Assembly: GCF_024499015.1 (NCBI RefSeq)
Contig: NZ_CP098604.1
Location: 3,100,001-3,164,000, forward strand
Direction: 5' to 3'
Length of the DNA: 64,000 nucleotides
DNA from: Xanthomonas hortorum pv. pelargonii
GTDB taxonomy: Bacteria; Pseudomonadota; Gammaproteobacteria; Xanthomonadales; Xanthomonadaceae
In this document: piece after piece, positions 26,878 to 36,717 of the stretch
Numbering within the stretch: the stretch's first letter is position 1
Layout of the letters: every line of letters begins with the position of its first letter
Notes under the pieces: model-generated
Databases searched by the model: none
What the model was told of the DNA's origin: nothing
What the model saw: the letters and a program-made list of their open reading frames with translations, nothing else
Program-made: the position numbers and the translations under genes

Positions 26878-26951
26878 TGGCTGCCCCGGATGGATTCGAA
26901 CCACCGATGCCTGAGTCAGAGTCAGGTGCCTTACCGCTTGGCGACGGGGCA
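26878..26951 (-). tRNA. tRNA-Gln (anticodon CTG)
   Basis: The 74-base gene has a 7-bp acceptor stem TGCCCCG/CGGGGCA, a D-arm, an anticodon stem CCTGA/TCAGG with loop CTCTGAC giving anticodon CTG, a T-arm with GGTTCGAATCC, and an encoded CCA end. It reads CAG codons. Confidence 0.95.
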
Positions 26952-27003
26952 ATAAAACGTGTTGGTCCAAGATTATCGCATGCCCGTGTGCGCATGAATA
27001 CCT

Positions 27004-27080
27004 TGGTGGCTATGGGTGGACTCGAACCACCGACCCCAGCATTATGAGTGCTGTGCTCTAACCGGCTGAGCTACATAGCC
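27004..27080 (-). tRNA. Elongator tRNA-Met (anticodon CAT)
   Basis: The 77-base gene has acceptor stem GGCTATG/CATAGCC, D-arm TAGCTCAGCCGGTTAGAGCA, anticodon loop CTCATAA giving CAT, a T-loop GTTCGAGTCC and an encoded CCA. The overall sequence matches elongator tRNA-Met rather than the initiator; a lysidine-modified tRNA-Ile2 is the only alternative. Confidence 0.93.
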
Positions 27081-27198
27081 TAGGGAGCCGGCAATTCTCA
27101 CTACGTGCCCGTGTGTTGTCAAGCATTTCGTTTTCAGCTTGTGAGCTGGCCGTCGCCGTGGCAGAGTCGGTGACAGTAGATTTTCAGGAGTCCGCATC

Positions 27199-27816
27199 GT
27201 GATCGATCCGGACGGCTTCCGGCCAAACGTTGGCATCGTGCTGATGCGGCAAGACGGTCAGGTGTTCTGGGCACGACGTGTGCGCAGGGACGGCTGGCAG
27301 TTCCCGCAAGGCGGCATGAATACCGATGAGACACCCGTCGAAGCCATGTACCGCGAGTTGCGCGAAGAAACCGGGTTGTTGCCCGAGCATGTGTCCGTGC
27401 TCGGCGCCACCCCTGGATGGCTACGCTATCGCCTGCCAAGCCGGGCGGTGCGCCGCAACGAGCGCCAGGTATGCATCGGCCAGAAGCAGGTCTGGTTCCT
27501 GCTGCAATTCACTGGCGAAGAATCCCACCTCAAGCTCGACCATACCGATACCCCGGAGTTCGACCACTGGCGCTGGGTGGATTTCTGGTATCCGGTCGAG
27601 CATGTGGTGATGTTCAAGCGCGGCGTCTACGCGCGTGCGCTGCGCCATCTGGCGCCACTGGCGCAGAACCTGGCGGGGCCGGCCGCTGTCGGGGTGATGC
27701 CCGAGCGTGCGCTGGAGGCGTGGTTGCCAGGCAGCAGCGCAGCGGGGCACGATAGCCCACGCAAGCGTCCGCGTAAGCGCAGCGGGGCTCGCACGGTGCG
27801 GATTAATAATGATTAA
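27199..27816 (+). CDS. rppH: RNA pyrophosphohydrolase RppH
   Basis: This 205-residue Nudix enzyme removes pyrophosphate from mRNA 5' ends to trigger decay. The N-terminus ([15 protein letters not shown]) and the Nudix box within [20 protein letters not shown] are typical of RppH. The C-terminal 45 residues are a basic, low-complexity tail. It starts with GTG at 27199 after CAGGAG. Confidence 0.95.
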   Translation: MIDPDGFRPNVGIVLMRQDGQVFWARRVRRDGWQFPQGGMNTDETPVEAMYRELREETGLLPEHVSVLGATPGWLRYRLPSRAVRRNERQVCIGQKQVWFLLQFTGEESHLKLDHTDTPEFDHWRWVDFWYPVEHVVMFKRGVYARALRHLAPLAQNLAGPAAVGVMPERALEAWLPGSSAAGHDSPRKRPRKRSGARTVRINND

Positions 27817-27825
27817 CGTTTGGAA

Positions 27826-27854
27826 TTGACACCTATTCTCGTTTGCGGTGCAAT
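27826..27854 (+). promoter_or_regulatory. Sigma-70-type promoter for bfd
   Basis: TTGACA (27826-27831), 17 bases, and TGCAAT (27849-27854) lie 43 bases before bfd. Just upstream, overlapping the rppH stop, is an AT-rich block (AATAATGATTAA) that could be a weak Fur site, which would suit an iron-storage gene, but the match to the Fur consensus is partial. Confidence 0.6.
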
Positions 27855-27896
27855 CAGTCCCGGTCCTCTCCGGATCGCCAGCACCCGACCGATACC

Positions 27897-28106
27897 GTGT
27901 ACGTCTGCATCTGTAATGGGGTCACCGACCACCAGATCCGCGAAGCGGCCCAGAGTGGTTGCGCCAGCCTGGCCGAGCTGACCATGCGCACCGGCTGTGG
28001 TTCCAACTGCGGTTCGTGCCTGGAGATGGCCAGCGACCTGCTGAGCCAGGCGCACGCGACCCGCGCGCTGCCGTTGCCCATGCTGGGGCTGGCGAGCGCA
28101 GCCTGA
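27897..28106 (+). CDS. bfd: Bacterioferritin-associated ferredoxin Bfd
   Basis: This 69-residue [2Fe-2S] protein reduces bacterioferritin to release stored iron. Cluster cysteines are in VCICNG and CGSNCGSC, the C-X-C...C-X2-C spacing of the family. The GTG at 27897 gives the standard N-terminus (YVCICNGVTDHQIREAA); upstream in-frame codons would add non-homologous residues. bfr lies 246 bases downstream on the same strand; the gap between them contains no recognisable gene. Confidence 0.93.
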   Translation: MYVCICNGVTDHQIREAAQSGCASLAELTMRTGCGSNCGSCLEMASDLLSQAHATRALPLPMLGLASAA

Positions 28107-28352
28107 GGCGTGCAACGTCGCGCGCTGTGACGGCCGGTAGATTCGACCAGCGTCTCTCGAACATCTCTCCAGGATTGCGCGGTCGACGGTTTTCCTTCGA
28201 GATCGAGCGCGGGGTCGGCCCAGGCTAAGGGCAGTACGGCGCTCCACACAGCGGTCGACTCACGCGTCCCGCAACTGATCACGATTCGCGTTCCTTCATG
28301 CGTCGCGCCAACGCGTTAGAGTGCGGCCGGCTCACTGTCTCGGAGACATCGC

Positions 28353-28823
28353 ATGAAGGGCGATACCAAAGTCATCGAGTACCTCAACAAGGTGCTCTAC
28401 AACGAACTCACTGCGATCAACCAGTACTTCTTGCACGCCAAGATGCTGAAGAACTGGGGCCTGAAAGAACTGGCCGAGCATGAGTACAAGGAATCCATCG
28501 ACGAAATGAAGCATGCGGACAAGCTATCCGACCGCATCCTGTTTCTCGAAGGGCTTCCCAATTTTCAGGCGCTGGGCAAGCTGCGTATCGGTGAGAACCC
28601 GACCGAGATGTTCCGTTGCGATCTGGCGCTGGAGCGCGAAGCGGTGGCTGTGCTGCGCGAGGCGGTGGCGTATGCGGAGACCGTCAACGACTACGTGAGC
28701 CGTCAGCTGCTGGTGGACATCCTGGAGTCGGAAGAAGAGCACATCGACTGGCTGGAGACGCAGCTGGACCTGGTGGCGCGGATTGGTGAGCCGAATTATT
28801 TGCTGACCAAGCTGGATGATTGA
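28353..28823 (+). CDS. bfr: Bacterioferritin
   Basis: This 156-residue 24-mer iron-storage protein has the haem-ligand Met52 in [18 protein letters not shown] and the ferroxidase ligands in [26 protein letters not shown] and [17 protein letters not shown] ribosome site precedes the ATG. It works with Bfd encoded upstream. Confidence 0.97.
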   Translation: MKGDTKVIEYLNKVLYNELTAINQYFLHAKMLKNWGLKELAEHEYKESIDEMKHADKLSDRILFLEGLPNFQALGKLRIGENPTEMFRCDLALEREAVAVLREAVAYAETVNDYVSRQLLVDILESEEEHIDWLETQLDLVARIGEPNYLLTKLDD

Positions 28824-28908
28824 GGTCTGCTGAGGGAGCTGTGGGGTTGTTCTTGGGCGGCGCGTTTTGTTGGCTACCTGGTATGACTCGGCACAGGCTC
28901 CTGATCGC

Positions 28909-31215
28909 TCAGCTGGCGGCGTGGGTCTTGGCTTGCAGGCGGGCGACCTGGCCGAGTAGTGCCAGGCGGGCGCGGGCGTATTCGGCGATGACCAGCGCCA
29001 CCATCACCGAGGGGCGTTCGACGGTGCCGGTGCGTGCGGCCAGTTCGATGCGGCGTGCTGCGTTGGAGACCGCCTGGGCGCCGACGTTGGCGCTGGACGA
29101 CTTGAGCGTGTGAGCCAAGTCGCGCAGCTGCATGCTGTCGCGATTGGCTGCTGCGGTTTCGAGCTGTTCGATGATGCCCGGCGCATCTTCCAGGAACAGC
29201 TGCAGGATGGTGATGGTGTCTGCGCCCGCCACCTCGTACAGCTCGTCGATGACGCTGTTGTCCAAGATCGGCAGCGCACGCGCCTGAGCGGCGTTGCTGG
29301 CGCTTTCGGACTCCACACTGGCTGCGCCACCACTGGTCGGACCGGGCAGCGCAGGCTGGCGTGGCAGCCAGCGCTGCAGGCAGGCATCCAGTTGCTCGCG
29401 TGCGACCGGCTTGGACAGGTAGTCATCCATGCCGGCGGCCAGGCAGCGTTCCCGATCGCCGGCCATGGCGTTGGCAGTCATCGCCACGATCGGGATCGGG
29501 CGGCCGCCACTTTCGGTTTCCATCGCGCGCCAGCGCCGGGTGGCGGCATAGCCGTCCAGTACCGGCATCTGGCAATCCATGAAGACCATGTCGTAGCGGG
29601 TGGATTCCATGCTGCTCAGCGCGGCTTCGCCATCGGTGGCGGTGTCGGCGTCGAAGCCGAGCACGGCCAGCAGCTTCTGCGCGACCAGCAGGTTTACCGG
29701 GTTGTCTTCCACCAGCAGGATGCGCACCTCGCGTGCGTTGGCCAATGGGGGCGCCAACGGCTCGGGGATCATCGCCGAGGCCAGCGTGAGTGATTGGGCC
29801 GGCGTTGGATCGGGCGGCAGCACCAGCGAGCGCAGCGTCTCGTCCGGACTCTGGCGCGGCACCAGGGTGGCGTGGTCCTGCAGTTCCGAAGGCACCGGTT
29901 CGTCGCCGTAGAGCCAGATCAGGCGCGAGCCGCCGAGGTCTTCCGGGTGGGCCAATGCGCGATGCACGGCGCGGGCGCTGTAGCGCAGCGTGTCGTGGTC
30001 GGCGATGACGCAGCGGAAGCCTTCGGTGTCGCTGTGGCGGCGCACGCGCTCCAGCGCTTCCTGGGTGGTTTCCATCAGCACACTCGACACGCCCCAGCTG
30101 TCGAGCAGGCGCTTGAGGCGCTGCGACAGGCGCGTGTCGGAACTGATCACCATGACGCGTGCGGCGTCGGCGCCAGTGTTCTGTTGCAGGTCACCGATGA
30201 CCTTGAGCAGCGGGATCTCGAACCAGAAGGTGGCGCCGCGCCCGGGCTCGGATTCCACCCCGATGCGGCCGCCCATCAGGTCGATGATGCGCTTGCAGAT
30301 CGCCAGCCCCAGCCCGGTGCCGCCGTACAGGCGGGTGGTGGAGGCGTCGGCCTGAGCGAATGAGCGGAACAGACGTGCCTGCTGGTCCTGCGCAATGCCG
30401 ATCCCGGTGTCGCGGATCTGGAAGCGCAGCAGATGCTGAGCGCGGGTTTCGCCAAGACGACGCAGCTGGATATCCACGCTGCCACGTTCGGTGAATTTGA
30501 TTGCGTTTCCGATCAGGTTGCCCAGCACCTGGCGCAGGCGGATCGGGTCGCCGCGCACCAGCAGGCGCACCGATGGCTCGATCTCCAGACCGATGCGCAA
30601 CTGGCGGCCTTCGGCGGTGCGCTGCAACAGCTGCACGACGCCGTCGAGCAGTTCGCGCAGGTTGAAGGTGGTGATCTCCAGTTCGAGCTTGTTGGCTTCG
30701 AGTTTGGAGTAGTCGAGGATGTCGTCAACGATGCGCAGCAGCTGCAGCGAACTGCCGGTGGCGGTCTGCAGCATGTCGCGCTGATCCAGGCTGAGCTGGC
30801 CGCTGGAGATCAGTTCCAGCATCGGAATGATGCCGTTGAGCGGGGTGCGGATCTCATGGCTCATGGTGGCCAGGAATTCGCCCTTGGCCAGCGTGGCGGC
30901 CTCGGCGGCCTGTTTGGCGCGCAGCAGTTCCTGCTCGAGTTCGCCCTGGCGTTGCAGCTCCTGCTGCAGGCGCTCGCGGGCGACCTCGGCTTCTTCCAGG
31001 CGTTGTGCCAACGCATGCTGCGCGTGTGCACTGCGATACGCGGCGATGGCAGCGCACACGCCCAATACCACCGCGAGCGCTGCAGATGTTGCCGTCAACG
31101 CCAGCCATGGACCATCGATGGCAGACCACTGCAGGCCTGCCCCCAGCGCTGCGGCAAGGGCGGCCAGCGTGGCCAGGCTGCTCCAGGCGCGAAGGCCTCC
31201 TGCCCGCGCTGTCAC
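28909..31215 (-). CDS. Membrane hybrid histidine kinase (HisKA-HATPase-REC-HPt)
   Basis: The 768-residue protein has two N-terminal hydrophobic helices (about residues 12-30 and 36-58), a coiled coil (60-110), a HisKA box with phospho-acceptor His120 in [13 protein letters not shown], an HATPase domain with DTGIGI and GGTGLGLAI, a degenerate receiver-like stretch (about 360-470), a canonical receiver (about 495-615, phospho-acceptor Asp in VFMDCQMP) and a C-terminal HPt domain with [11 protein letters not shown]. It has too few membrane helices to be RpfC. The GTG start lies one base after the stop of the FimX-like gene, so the pair is coupled and probably shares a pathway. Confidence 0.9.
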   Translation of the reverse strand: MTARAGGLRAWSSLATLAALAAALGAGLQWSAIDGPWLALTATSAALAVVLGVCAAIAAYRSAHAQHALAQRLEEAEVARERLQQELQRQGELEQELLRAKQAAEAATLAKGEFLATMSHEIRTPLNGIIPMLELISSGQLSLDQRDMLQTATGSSLQLLRIVDDILDYSKLEANKLELEITTFNLRELLDGVVQLLQRTAEGRQLRIGLEIEPSVRLLVRGDPIRLRQVLGNLIGNAIKFTERGSVDIQLRRLGETRAQHLLRFQIRDTGIGIAQDQQARLFRSFAQADASTTRLYGGTGLGLAICKRIIDLMGGRIGVESEPGRGATFWFEIPLLKVIGDLQQNTGADAARVMVISSDTRLSQRLKRLLDSWGVSSVLMETTQEALERVRRHSDTEGFRCVIADHDTLRYSARAVHRALAHPEDLGGSRLIWLYGDEPVPSELQDHATLVPRQSPDETLRSLVLPPDPTPAQSLTLASAMIPEPLAPPLANAREVRILLVEDNPVNLLVAQKLLAVLGFDADTATDGEAALSSMESTRYDMVFMDCQMPVLDGYAATRRWRAMETESGGRPIPIVAMTANAMAGDRERCLAAGMDDYLSKPVAREQLDACLQRWLPRQPALPGPTSGGAASVESESASNAAQARALPILDNSVIDELYEVAGADTITILQLFLEDAPGIIEQLETAAANRDSMQLRDLAHTLKSSSANVGAQAVSNAARRIELAARTGTVERPSVMVALVIAEYARARLALLGQVARLQAKTHAAS

Positions 31216-31216
31216 T

Positions 31217-33172
31217 TCACAGCACCGCGTTCGTGAAGTCGAAGTCCAGTTCCTTGCCGACCGTCTGCACCAGGTTGCCCTGGATGAAGTCCACGCCGCT
31301 CATCCACATCGCTGCGGCCGCCTGCGGATCTTCGATGCGCTGGCCGATGATCAGCAAACCGCGCTGATGGGCGATATCGATCACGCTGCGCAGTTGATCG
31401 CGCACTGTGGCATTGCCGTGGGCGTCGGCAAAGCGGTTGGCCATGCGCACGAAACTCAGCGGCAATTGGCTCAACAGCGCGTTGGCTTCGTCGCCGGGCT
31501 CGAACTGGCTGAGGCAGAACTGCACGCCAGCCGGCATCAGCTTGGCGCAGAACTGCTGCACGGTGACCGCGTGGATCAAGGCATCGTCCAGGCGCAGATC
31601 CACGATCAGCGATTGCCCGGCCACGCCGCGTTCGACCAGCGCCGCGAGCAGCCAGTCGGCGAAGGCATCGCGCGCCAGTGTGCGCGGGGATTGCGAGACG
31701 AACAGGCGCAGCGGCGGATGGGCATGCTGGTACAGATGCAGCAGGCCGAGCGCGTGATCCATGACCTGCTGGTCCAGATCGGCGATGCGTCCGGCGGCTT
31801 CGGCGGCGGGAATCACCTGGCCGGCCGACAGTAGCGTTCCATCGGCCTGGCGCAGCCGCAGCAGCACCTGGTACTGCGCGGTGTCGCCACCGGCCACCGC
31901 CACGATGGGCTGATAGGCCAGTTCGAGCTGGCCTTCGACCAGGCGCAGTTGCTCCTGTTGCTCGGCCTGGCTGGGGGCCAGATAGACCTGCACGCCGTCG
32001 CTGCGCAGGCGTGCCTGCAAGGCGGTGCGTTCGACTGCTTCCAGCGCACTGCCGGTGTCGTCGAAGCCAAGTCCCAGCGGTGCGACGCCAATGGCGCAGC
32101 GCACGTGCACGGATTCTTCTTCGCGCACCGAGAAGGCATTGGCGGACAGCCGCTGGCGGATCTCCAGCGCGTGCTGTTCCAGACTGTTTTCGGGCATGTC
32201 CACGCCCAGCAGCAGGAAGCTGTTGTCGTTCAAACGCGCCAGTGGATACGGGTGCGCAGCGCTGGCCAAGCGATGGCCGGCCTGGGTCATCAGGCGCTCG
32301 TAGGCGGCATAACCGTAGCGCTCACGCAGACCGAGCGCACTGGCGATTTCGATAAAGAACAAGCCGCCGGACTGCTTGCGCGCCAGCGCCTCGGCGAGCA
32401 GTCCCATCACATGGTTGCGCGTCGGCAAGCCGGTTTCCGGATTGCTGCGCACGCTGACCTGTTCGCCGGTCTGTTGCAGCGCCTGTTGGCGCGCGCGGCG
32501 AATGCGATTGGACACCGCGGCGATCAGGTGGCGCGGGCGGATCGGCTTGGTCAGGAAATCGTCGGCGCCGCTGTCGAGCACTTCGAACTGGCGCTCCGGA
32601 TCCGGGTCGCCGGTCAGGAACACGATCGGCAGCAACTGCTGGCCGGGTTGTTGGCGGATCAAGGTGGTCAGGCGGATGCCGTCCAGCTCGGGCATGTGCA
32701 GATCCATCAGGATCAGATCCGGGTGGTAGTCCTGGATCGCCTGCGGCACGCTGGCGGCGGTCATTTCCACCTGCGCATGCATGCCGGCGCCGTGCAACAC
32801 GCTTTGTGCGAACAAGGCTTGCGAGCGGTCGTCTTCGACGATTAGCACGCGATACGGCGCATCGGCCGCTACGCTGCCGTCGCCTTCGCGCGTTGCCGCC
32901 TGTGGGGCCGATGGCGGGGCTGCCGGCGTGGCGCGCGCAGCGCTGATCGGGGTCACCGTTTGCGCTTGAGCTATCGGCGCGGCTGGGCCGGGCGCGGCCA
33001 CGCCCGCAGGTGCGGGAATGATTGCCGCACTCACCGGCGCAGCGCTGTCGGAAGCAGCCGTCTCGTCGAGCCAACGGCGCCAATAGTCGGCCGGCGGCGT
33101 CTCTGCGCGCAGCAGACGATTGCGCGTGGCGGTGTCGTCACGGGTGGAAGGAACCGGATCTCGGGCGGCCAT
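31217..33172 (-). CDS. FimX-like REC-GGDEF-EAL protein with degenerate catalytic motifs
   Basis: The 651-residue protein has a disordered Pro/Ala-rich N-terminus (about 1-95), a receiver domain (about 105-225) with phospho-acceptor Asp in LILMDLHMPELDG, a GGDEF-like domain where the active-site GGDEF is replaced around LNDNSFLLL, and an EAL-like domain where the EAL signature reads QVL (YQVLLRLRQ). It is therefore unlikely to make or degrade c-di-GMP but may bind it, as FimX/Filp do in type IV pilus control. No membrane segment is seen. It is the first gene of a two-gene operon with the hybrid kinase. Confidence 0.85.
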   Translation of the reverse strand: MAARDPVPSTRDDTATRNRLLRAETPPADYWRRWLDETAASDSAAPVSAAIIPAPAGVAAPGPAAPIAQAQTVTPISAARATPAAPPSAPQAATREGDGSVAADAPYRVLIVEDDRSQALFAQSVLHGAGMHAQVEMTAASVPQAIQDYHPDLILMDLHMPELDGIRLTTLIRQQPGQQLLPIVFLTGDPDPERQFEVLDSGADDFLTKPIRPRHLIAAVSNRIRRARQQALQQTGEQVSVRSNPETGLPTRNHVMGLLAEALARKQSGGLFFIEIASALGLRERYGYAAYERLMTQAGHRLASAAHPYPLARLNDNSFLLLGVDMPENSLEQHALEIRQRLSANAFSVREEESVHVRCAIGVAPLGLGFDDTGSALEAVERTALQARLRSDGVQVYLAPSQAEQQEQLRLVEGQLELAYQPIVAVAGGDTAQYQVLLRLRQADGTLLSAGQVIPAAEAAGRIADLDQQVMDHALGLLHLYQHAHPPLRLFVSQSPRTLARDAFADWLLAALVERGVAGQSLIVDLRLDDALIHAVTVQQFCAKLMPAGVQFCLSQFEPGDEANALLSQLPLSFVRMANRFADAHGNATVRDQLRSVIDIAHQRGLLIIGQRIEDPQAAAAMWMSGVDFIQGNLVQTVGKELDFDFTNAVL

Positions 33173-33210
33173 CGATACTCCCTACAGTCGCGCTGATTAT
33201 GCGATGAACT

Positions 33211-33837
33211 TCACGATAGCGGGGAGCGGCGTGCAGCCGACGTGGTGACCGGCCGCATGGGTGCGACCAGCCGACGCATGCCCCGCCACAGCAGGCGCCA
33301 TACCCACCACACCACCAGCGCGGCCAGCACGCTGGAGCCCACTGCAACACTCAGTGCCAGCCACGGATGCGCCAGTGCCAGCGCCAGTGCGGTGGTGGCG
33401 ACGGCGTCTTCGGTGAGCGATGCGATCCAGTTGCTGGCCGGCTCCGGCGAGGTGTTGAGCAAGGCGCGGGTACCGGCTTTGAGCGTGTGGCTGGTCAGCG
33501 CCACGCCGGCGCCGGCCGCCAGTGCGCCCGTGCCCAAATCGCCATCGGGCGAGAGCGTGGCTGCAGCCAGAAACGCACCGGCCGGCACGCGGGCCAGCGT
33601 CTGCAGCAGGTCCCAGCCCGAATCCACGCCGGGGATCTTGTCGGCAAAGAATTCGGCCACGGCCAGTGCGCCCGAGGTGCCCAGCACCCACCAGGATTGT
33701 GCCGGATGCAGGGCAGGCGGCAGTTCGATCCAGCCGAGCAGGCCGGCCAGGCCGACGCCGAACACGGTGAGATAGACACGGATGCCTGCCAGCCAGGCCA
33801 GCAGGATGCCGATCACGAACAGGTGGGCTTCGCTCAT
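33211..33837 (-). CDS. DUF4126-like integral membrane protein
   Basis: This 208-residue protein has about five hydrophobic segments and the stretches ADKIPGVDSGWD and LTSHTLKAGTRALLNTSPEP that are typical of the DUF4126 family. Its function is unknown. The ATG at 33837 is preferred over upstream in-frame codons because the first membrane helix begins directly after it. It lies 38 bases upstream of the FimX-like gene and could belong to the same transcript. Confidence 0.85.
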   Translation of the reverse strand: MSEAHLFVIGILLAWLAGIRVYLTVFGVGLAGLLGWIELPPALHPAQSWWVLGTSGALAVAEFFADKIPGVDSGWDLLQTLARVPAGAFLAAATLSPDGDLGTGALAAGAGVALTSHTLKAGTRALLNTSPEPASNWIASLTEDAVATTALALALAHPWLALSVAVGSSVLAALVVWWVWRLLWRGMRRLVAPMRPVTTSAARRSPLS

Positions 33838-33947
33838 GGCGTCGTCAGTCTCTGCAAACAATTGCAGAACTATCGCAGAACTTTGGGATAACCGCCGGTC
33901 CAGCGCCAGCACGACGGTCGGTGGCGCTCTGGCACACTACGCCGCCC

Positions 33948-34718
33948 ATGACTGCGCCGGCCTGTCCGGACCCGATGCCCATGCGACCAGCCGCACGCGT
34001 TCAGATCGTCCAACGTGACTCGGGTGGTGGCCGTTCCAGCGGCCGCTGGCTGTGGTTGGTGATCGTCCTGGTGTGGCTGGCATCGCTGGGCGGGGTGTGG
34101 TGGATGGCCAGCCGCACAGCCGCGCCGCGTCTGGTCGAGGCCGAGGCGGCGTTGCAGCAGGCGCAGCGTAGCCAGGCCCAGCAACGACGGCTGATCGAGC
34201 AACTACAGCAGCGCCAGGTCAATCTGGCGATGTCCGACAAGATCAGCCGCGCCGCCAATACCGAGGTGCAGGCCTCGCTGGCAGAGCGCGACGAACAGAT
34301 CGCCGCACTACGCGCCGATGTGGCGTTCTACGAGCGGCTGGTGGGCTCCACCGCGCAGCGCAAGGGGCTCAACGCGCATTCGGTGCAGTTCACCGCCGAG
34401 GCCGGCGGCACCTGGAATTACAGCGTGGTGCTGACCCAGAACCTCAACCGCGGTGCGATCAGCCAGGGGCAGCTGCGCTTTGCGGTGGAAGGCGTGCGCG
34501 CCGGCAAGCTGGTGACGGTGAGCTGGAACGAGCTGCACCAGAAACCCGACGCCGCCGGACAGCCGTACTCGTTCCGCTATTTCCAGCAATTGGACGGCAG
34601 CGTGATCCTGCCGAAGGATTTCACTCCGCAACGTGTCAAAATCTCCCTGAGCGGCGATGGGGCGCCGGTCAATCAGACATTCGACTGGAAAGTCGCCGGC
34701 AATGGCGCGGGGGAGTAG
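33948..34718 (+). CDS. Single-pass membrane protein of unknown function (DUF6776-like)
   Basis: This 256-residue protein has a short cytoplasmic tail, one membrane helix (about residues 34-53), a coiled coil (58-125) and a beta-rich C-terminal domain (about 140-250). Such proteins are found next to bactofilin genes in gammaproteobacteria and may help anchor or place the bactofilin polymer at the inner membrane; that role is inference. The bactofilin gene starts five bases after its stop. Confidence 0.8.
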   Translation: MTAPACPDPMPMRPAARVQIVQRDSGGGRSSGRWLWLVIVLVWLASLGGVWWMASRTAAPRLVEAEAALQQAQRSQAQQRRLIEQLQQRQVNLAMSDKISRAANTEVQASLAERDEQIAALRADVAFYERLVGSTAQRKGLNAHSVQFTAEAGGTWNYSVVLTQNLNRGAISQGQLRFAVEGVRAGKLVTVSWNELHQKPDAAGQPYSFRYFQQLDGSVILPKDFTPQRVKISLSGDGAPVNQTFDWKVAGNGAGE

Positions 34719-34722
34719 CTCT

Positions 34723-35172
34723 ATGTTCGGAAACAAGTCCAACCGTGGTGCGCAGACCGTGGTCGACACCTTGATCGGGCCGCAAGTGATCATTCGCGGC
34801 GACCTGATGTTCAGCGGCGGGCTGTATGTGGAAGGCCGCATCCTGGGCAAGGTCATTGCCGAAGACGGCGCCAGCGCCATCCTGACGGTGGCCGAGCAGG
34901 GCAGCATCGAGGGTGAAGTGCGCGCGCCGGTGGTGATCATCAACGGCCAGCTGACCGGCGATGTGCATGCCGCCGAGCGGGTCGAACTGGCCGCCAACGC
35001 GCGCGTGGAGGGCAATGTGCATTACCAGGTGGTGGAGATGAGCGCCGGTGCGCAGCTCACCGGACGGTTGATCCACGCCGCCAGTGCAGGCGCAACCGCT
35101 GCGTTGCCGGCGCCGGACGCCAGCCGCGCCGAGCCTGTCAAAACCCTGCAAGCCGAAACCGCCGACGCCTGA
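34723..35172 (+). CDS. Bactofilin (polymer-forming cytoskeletal protein)
   Basis: This 149-residue protein has the bactofilin (DUF583) beta-helix core from about residue 14 to 118 ([43 protein letters not shown]), flanked by short flexible tails. Bactofilins form nucleotide-free filaments on the inner membrane that influence cell shape. The ATG follows GGGGAG, and the gene appears to be co-transcribed with the preceding membrane protein. Confidence 0.93.
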   Translation: MFGNKSNRGAQTVVDTLIGPQVIIRGDLMFSGGLYVEGRILGKVIAEDGASAILTVAEQGSIEGEVRAPVVIINGQLTGDVHAAERVELAANARVEGNVHYQVVEMSAGAQLTGRLIHAASAGATAALPAPDASRAEPVKTLQAETADA

Positions 35173-35255
35173 ATGCCTTGTGTGCGGCTGAAGCGCGGCA
35201 CGGGGTTCGGCAGCCACCGCTTGAAGTGGGGCCGTCTGGCCCCCATGCTGACGCC

Positions 35256-35642
35256 ATGAGCACGCTCGTTTCGCTTCCCACCGCCGCCCCGGCACCGGAC
35301 TATCAGTCCATCGACCGGCCACTGAACTTTTCCGTGGCCGCCGCCGCCAAGGTGCGCGAGCTGATCCAGGAAGAAGGCAATGCCGAGCTGGCGTTGCGTG
35401 TGTACATCCAGGGCGGTGGCTGTTCCGGCTTCCAGTACGGCTTCGAGTTCGATGAGAACCGTGCCGAAGACGACCTGTCCGTGGCCACCGATGGGGTGAC
35501 GCTGTTGGTCGACCCGCTGAGCCTGCAATACCTGATGGGTGCCGAAGTGGACTACACCGAAAGCCTGACCGGTGCGCAGTTCGTGATCCGCAATCCCAAC
35601 GCCAAGACCACCTGCGGGTGCGGTAGCAGCTTCAGCGTTTGA
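35256..35642 (+). CDS. erpA: Iron-sulfur cluster insertion protein ErpA
   Basis: This 128-residue A-type carrier delivers iron-sulfur clusters to apoproteins. The three conserved Cys are in [11 protein letters not shown] and TTCGCGSS. The start at 35256 yields a typical N-terminus; longer in-frame starts lack homology. Confidence 0.95.
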   Translation: MSTLVSLPTAAPAPDYQSIDRPLNFSVAAAAKVRELIQEEGNAELALRVYIQGGGCSGFQYGFEFDENRAEDDLSVATDGVTLLVDPLSLQYLMGAEVDYTESLTGAQFVIRNPNAKTTCGCGSSFSV

Positions 35643-35747
35643 TCGCGCGTCTTAGGTGATTGCGCGTCTGAACAGGCGCCGTTGAGAGCCCGCAACTTGC
35701 ACGCAACATGGTTGCGGGTGTCGCCGATTATCGGCAGGCTTGCGCCG

Positions 35748-36638
35748 ATGTCCGAGTCTCTCTTTTCAACCTCCGAATGTGCCTTCACCCACGCGCCGCT
35801 CGATCGTGGCGATCTGTTGCGTGACGATCCCGATGCCTTGGCGCGTCTGTGGCCGCAGGGCCGCGTCTTGTTGCTCGATGCCAAGGGCGCTGCGCTCGCC
35901 GACGCGCAGGGCCAGCCCTTGCTGATGGAGGGCGCGGCGCTCGGCGACGGGCCGGAGGCGGCGATTTTTCTGGGCCTGCGCGATGACGTCGGCTGGTTTT
36001 GCTTGCCGGCCGATCAGAGCGGCGTGCAGGCGCCGCAAAGCATCGATCTGCGGCAGGCCGCTGCCGATTGGCCGGCCGACATCGCCACAGCCTTCGCCTA
36101 CGCGCGCGCGATGTTGCATTGGCAGTCGCGCACGCGGTTTTGCGGTGTGTGTGGCGGGGCGATCGCCTTCCGGCGTGCCGGCTTCATCGCGCATTGCACG
36201 CAGTGTCAGACCGAGCATTACCCGCGCGTGGATCCGGCCATCATCGTGGCGGTCAGCGATGGCGAGCGCGTGTTGTTGGGGCGGCAGGCAAGTTGGGCGC
36301 CGGGGCGGTATTCGGTGATTGCCGGCTTCGTCGAACCCGGCGAATCGCTGGAGCAGACCGTGGCGCGTGAAGTCTTCGAAGAAACCCGCGTCGTGGTGCA
36401 GGACTGTCGTTATCTAGGCGCGCAACCGTGGCCCTTCCCGGGTGCGTTGATGCTGGGTTTTACCGCGCGTGCTGCAGCCACCGAGGTGCCGCAGGTGACC
36501 GGCGAGCTGGAAGACGCGCGTTGGGTCACGCATGCCGAGGTCACCGCTGCATTGGCGGGCGAGGGCAGCATCGGCTTGCCGCCACGTATTTCCATCGCGC
36601 GCGCGCTGATCGAGCACTGGCACCGCACGCATGGTTGA
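35748..36638 (+). CDS. nudC: NAD-capped RNA hydrolase / NADH pyrophosphatase NudC
   Basis: This 296-residue Nudix enzyme hydrolyses NADH and removes NAD caps from RNA. A zinc ribbon (CGVCG and CTQC, about residues 119-140) precedes the Nudix domain, whose box reads GFVEPGESLEQTVAREVFEE followed by TRV. The usual Gly near the end of the box is Arg here; the catalytic Glu residues are intact. The start at 35748 follows the upstream erpA gene by about 100 bases. Confidence 0.92.
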   Translation: MSESLFSTSECAFTHAPLDRGDLLRDDPDALARLWPQGRVLLLDAKGAALADAQGQPLLMEGAALGDGPEAAIFLGLRDDVGWFCLPADQSGVQAPQSIDLRQAAADWPADIATAFAYARAMLHWQSRTRFCGVCGGAIAFRRAGFIAHCTQCQTEHYPRVDPAIIVAVSDGERVLLGRQASWAPGRYSVIAGFVEPGESLEQTVAREVFEETRVVVQDCRYLGAQPWPFPGALMLGFTARAAATEVPQVTGELEDARWVTHAEVTAALAGEGSIGLPPRISIARALIEHWHRTHG

Positions 36639-36717
36639 GCCTGGCCGATCATTGCAACGCGGGCAGATCAGGTGCGCTGGCATCGGCTCGGCTAGACTCG
36701 GCTGAGGAGGCCCACCC

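Noticed and set aside
28909..31215. Hybrid kinase as RpfC
   Set aside because: Only two N-terminal membrane helices and no neighbouring rpfF/rpfG; RpfC has five helices and sits in the rpf cluster.
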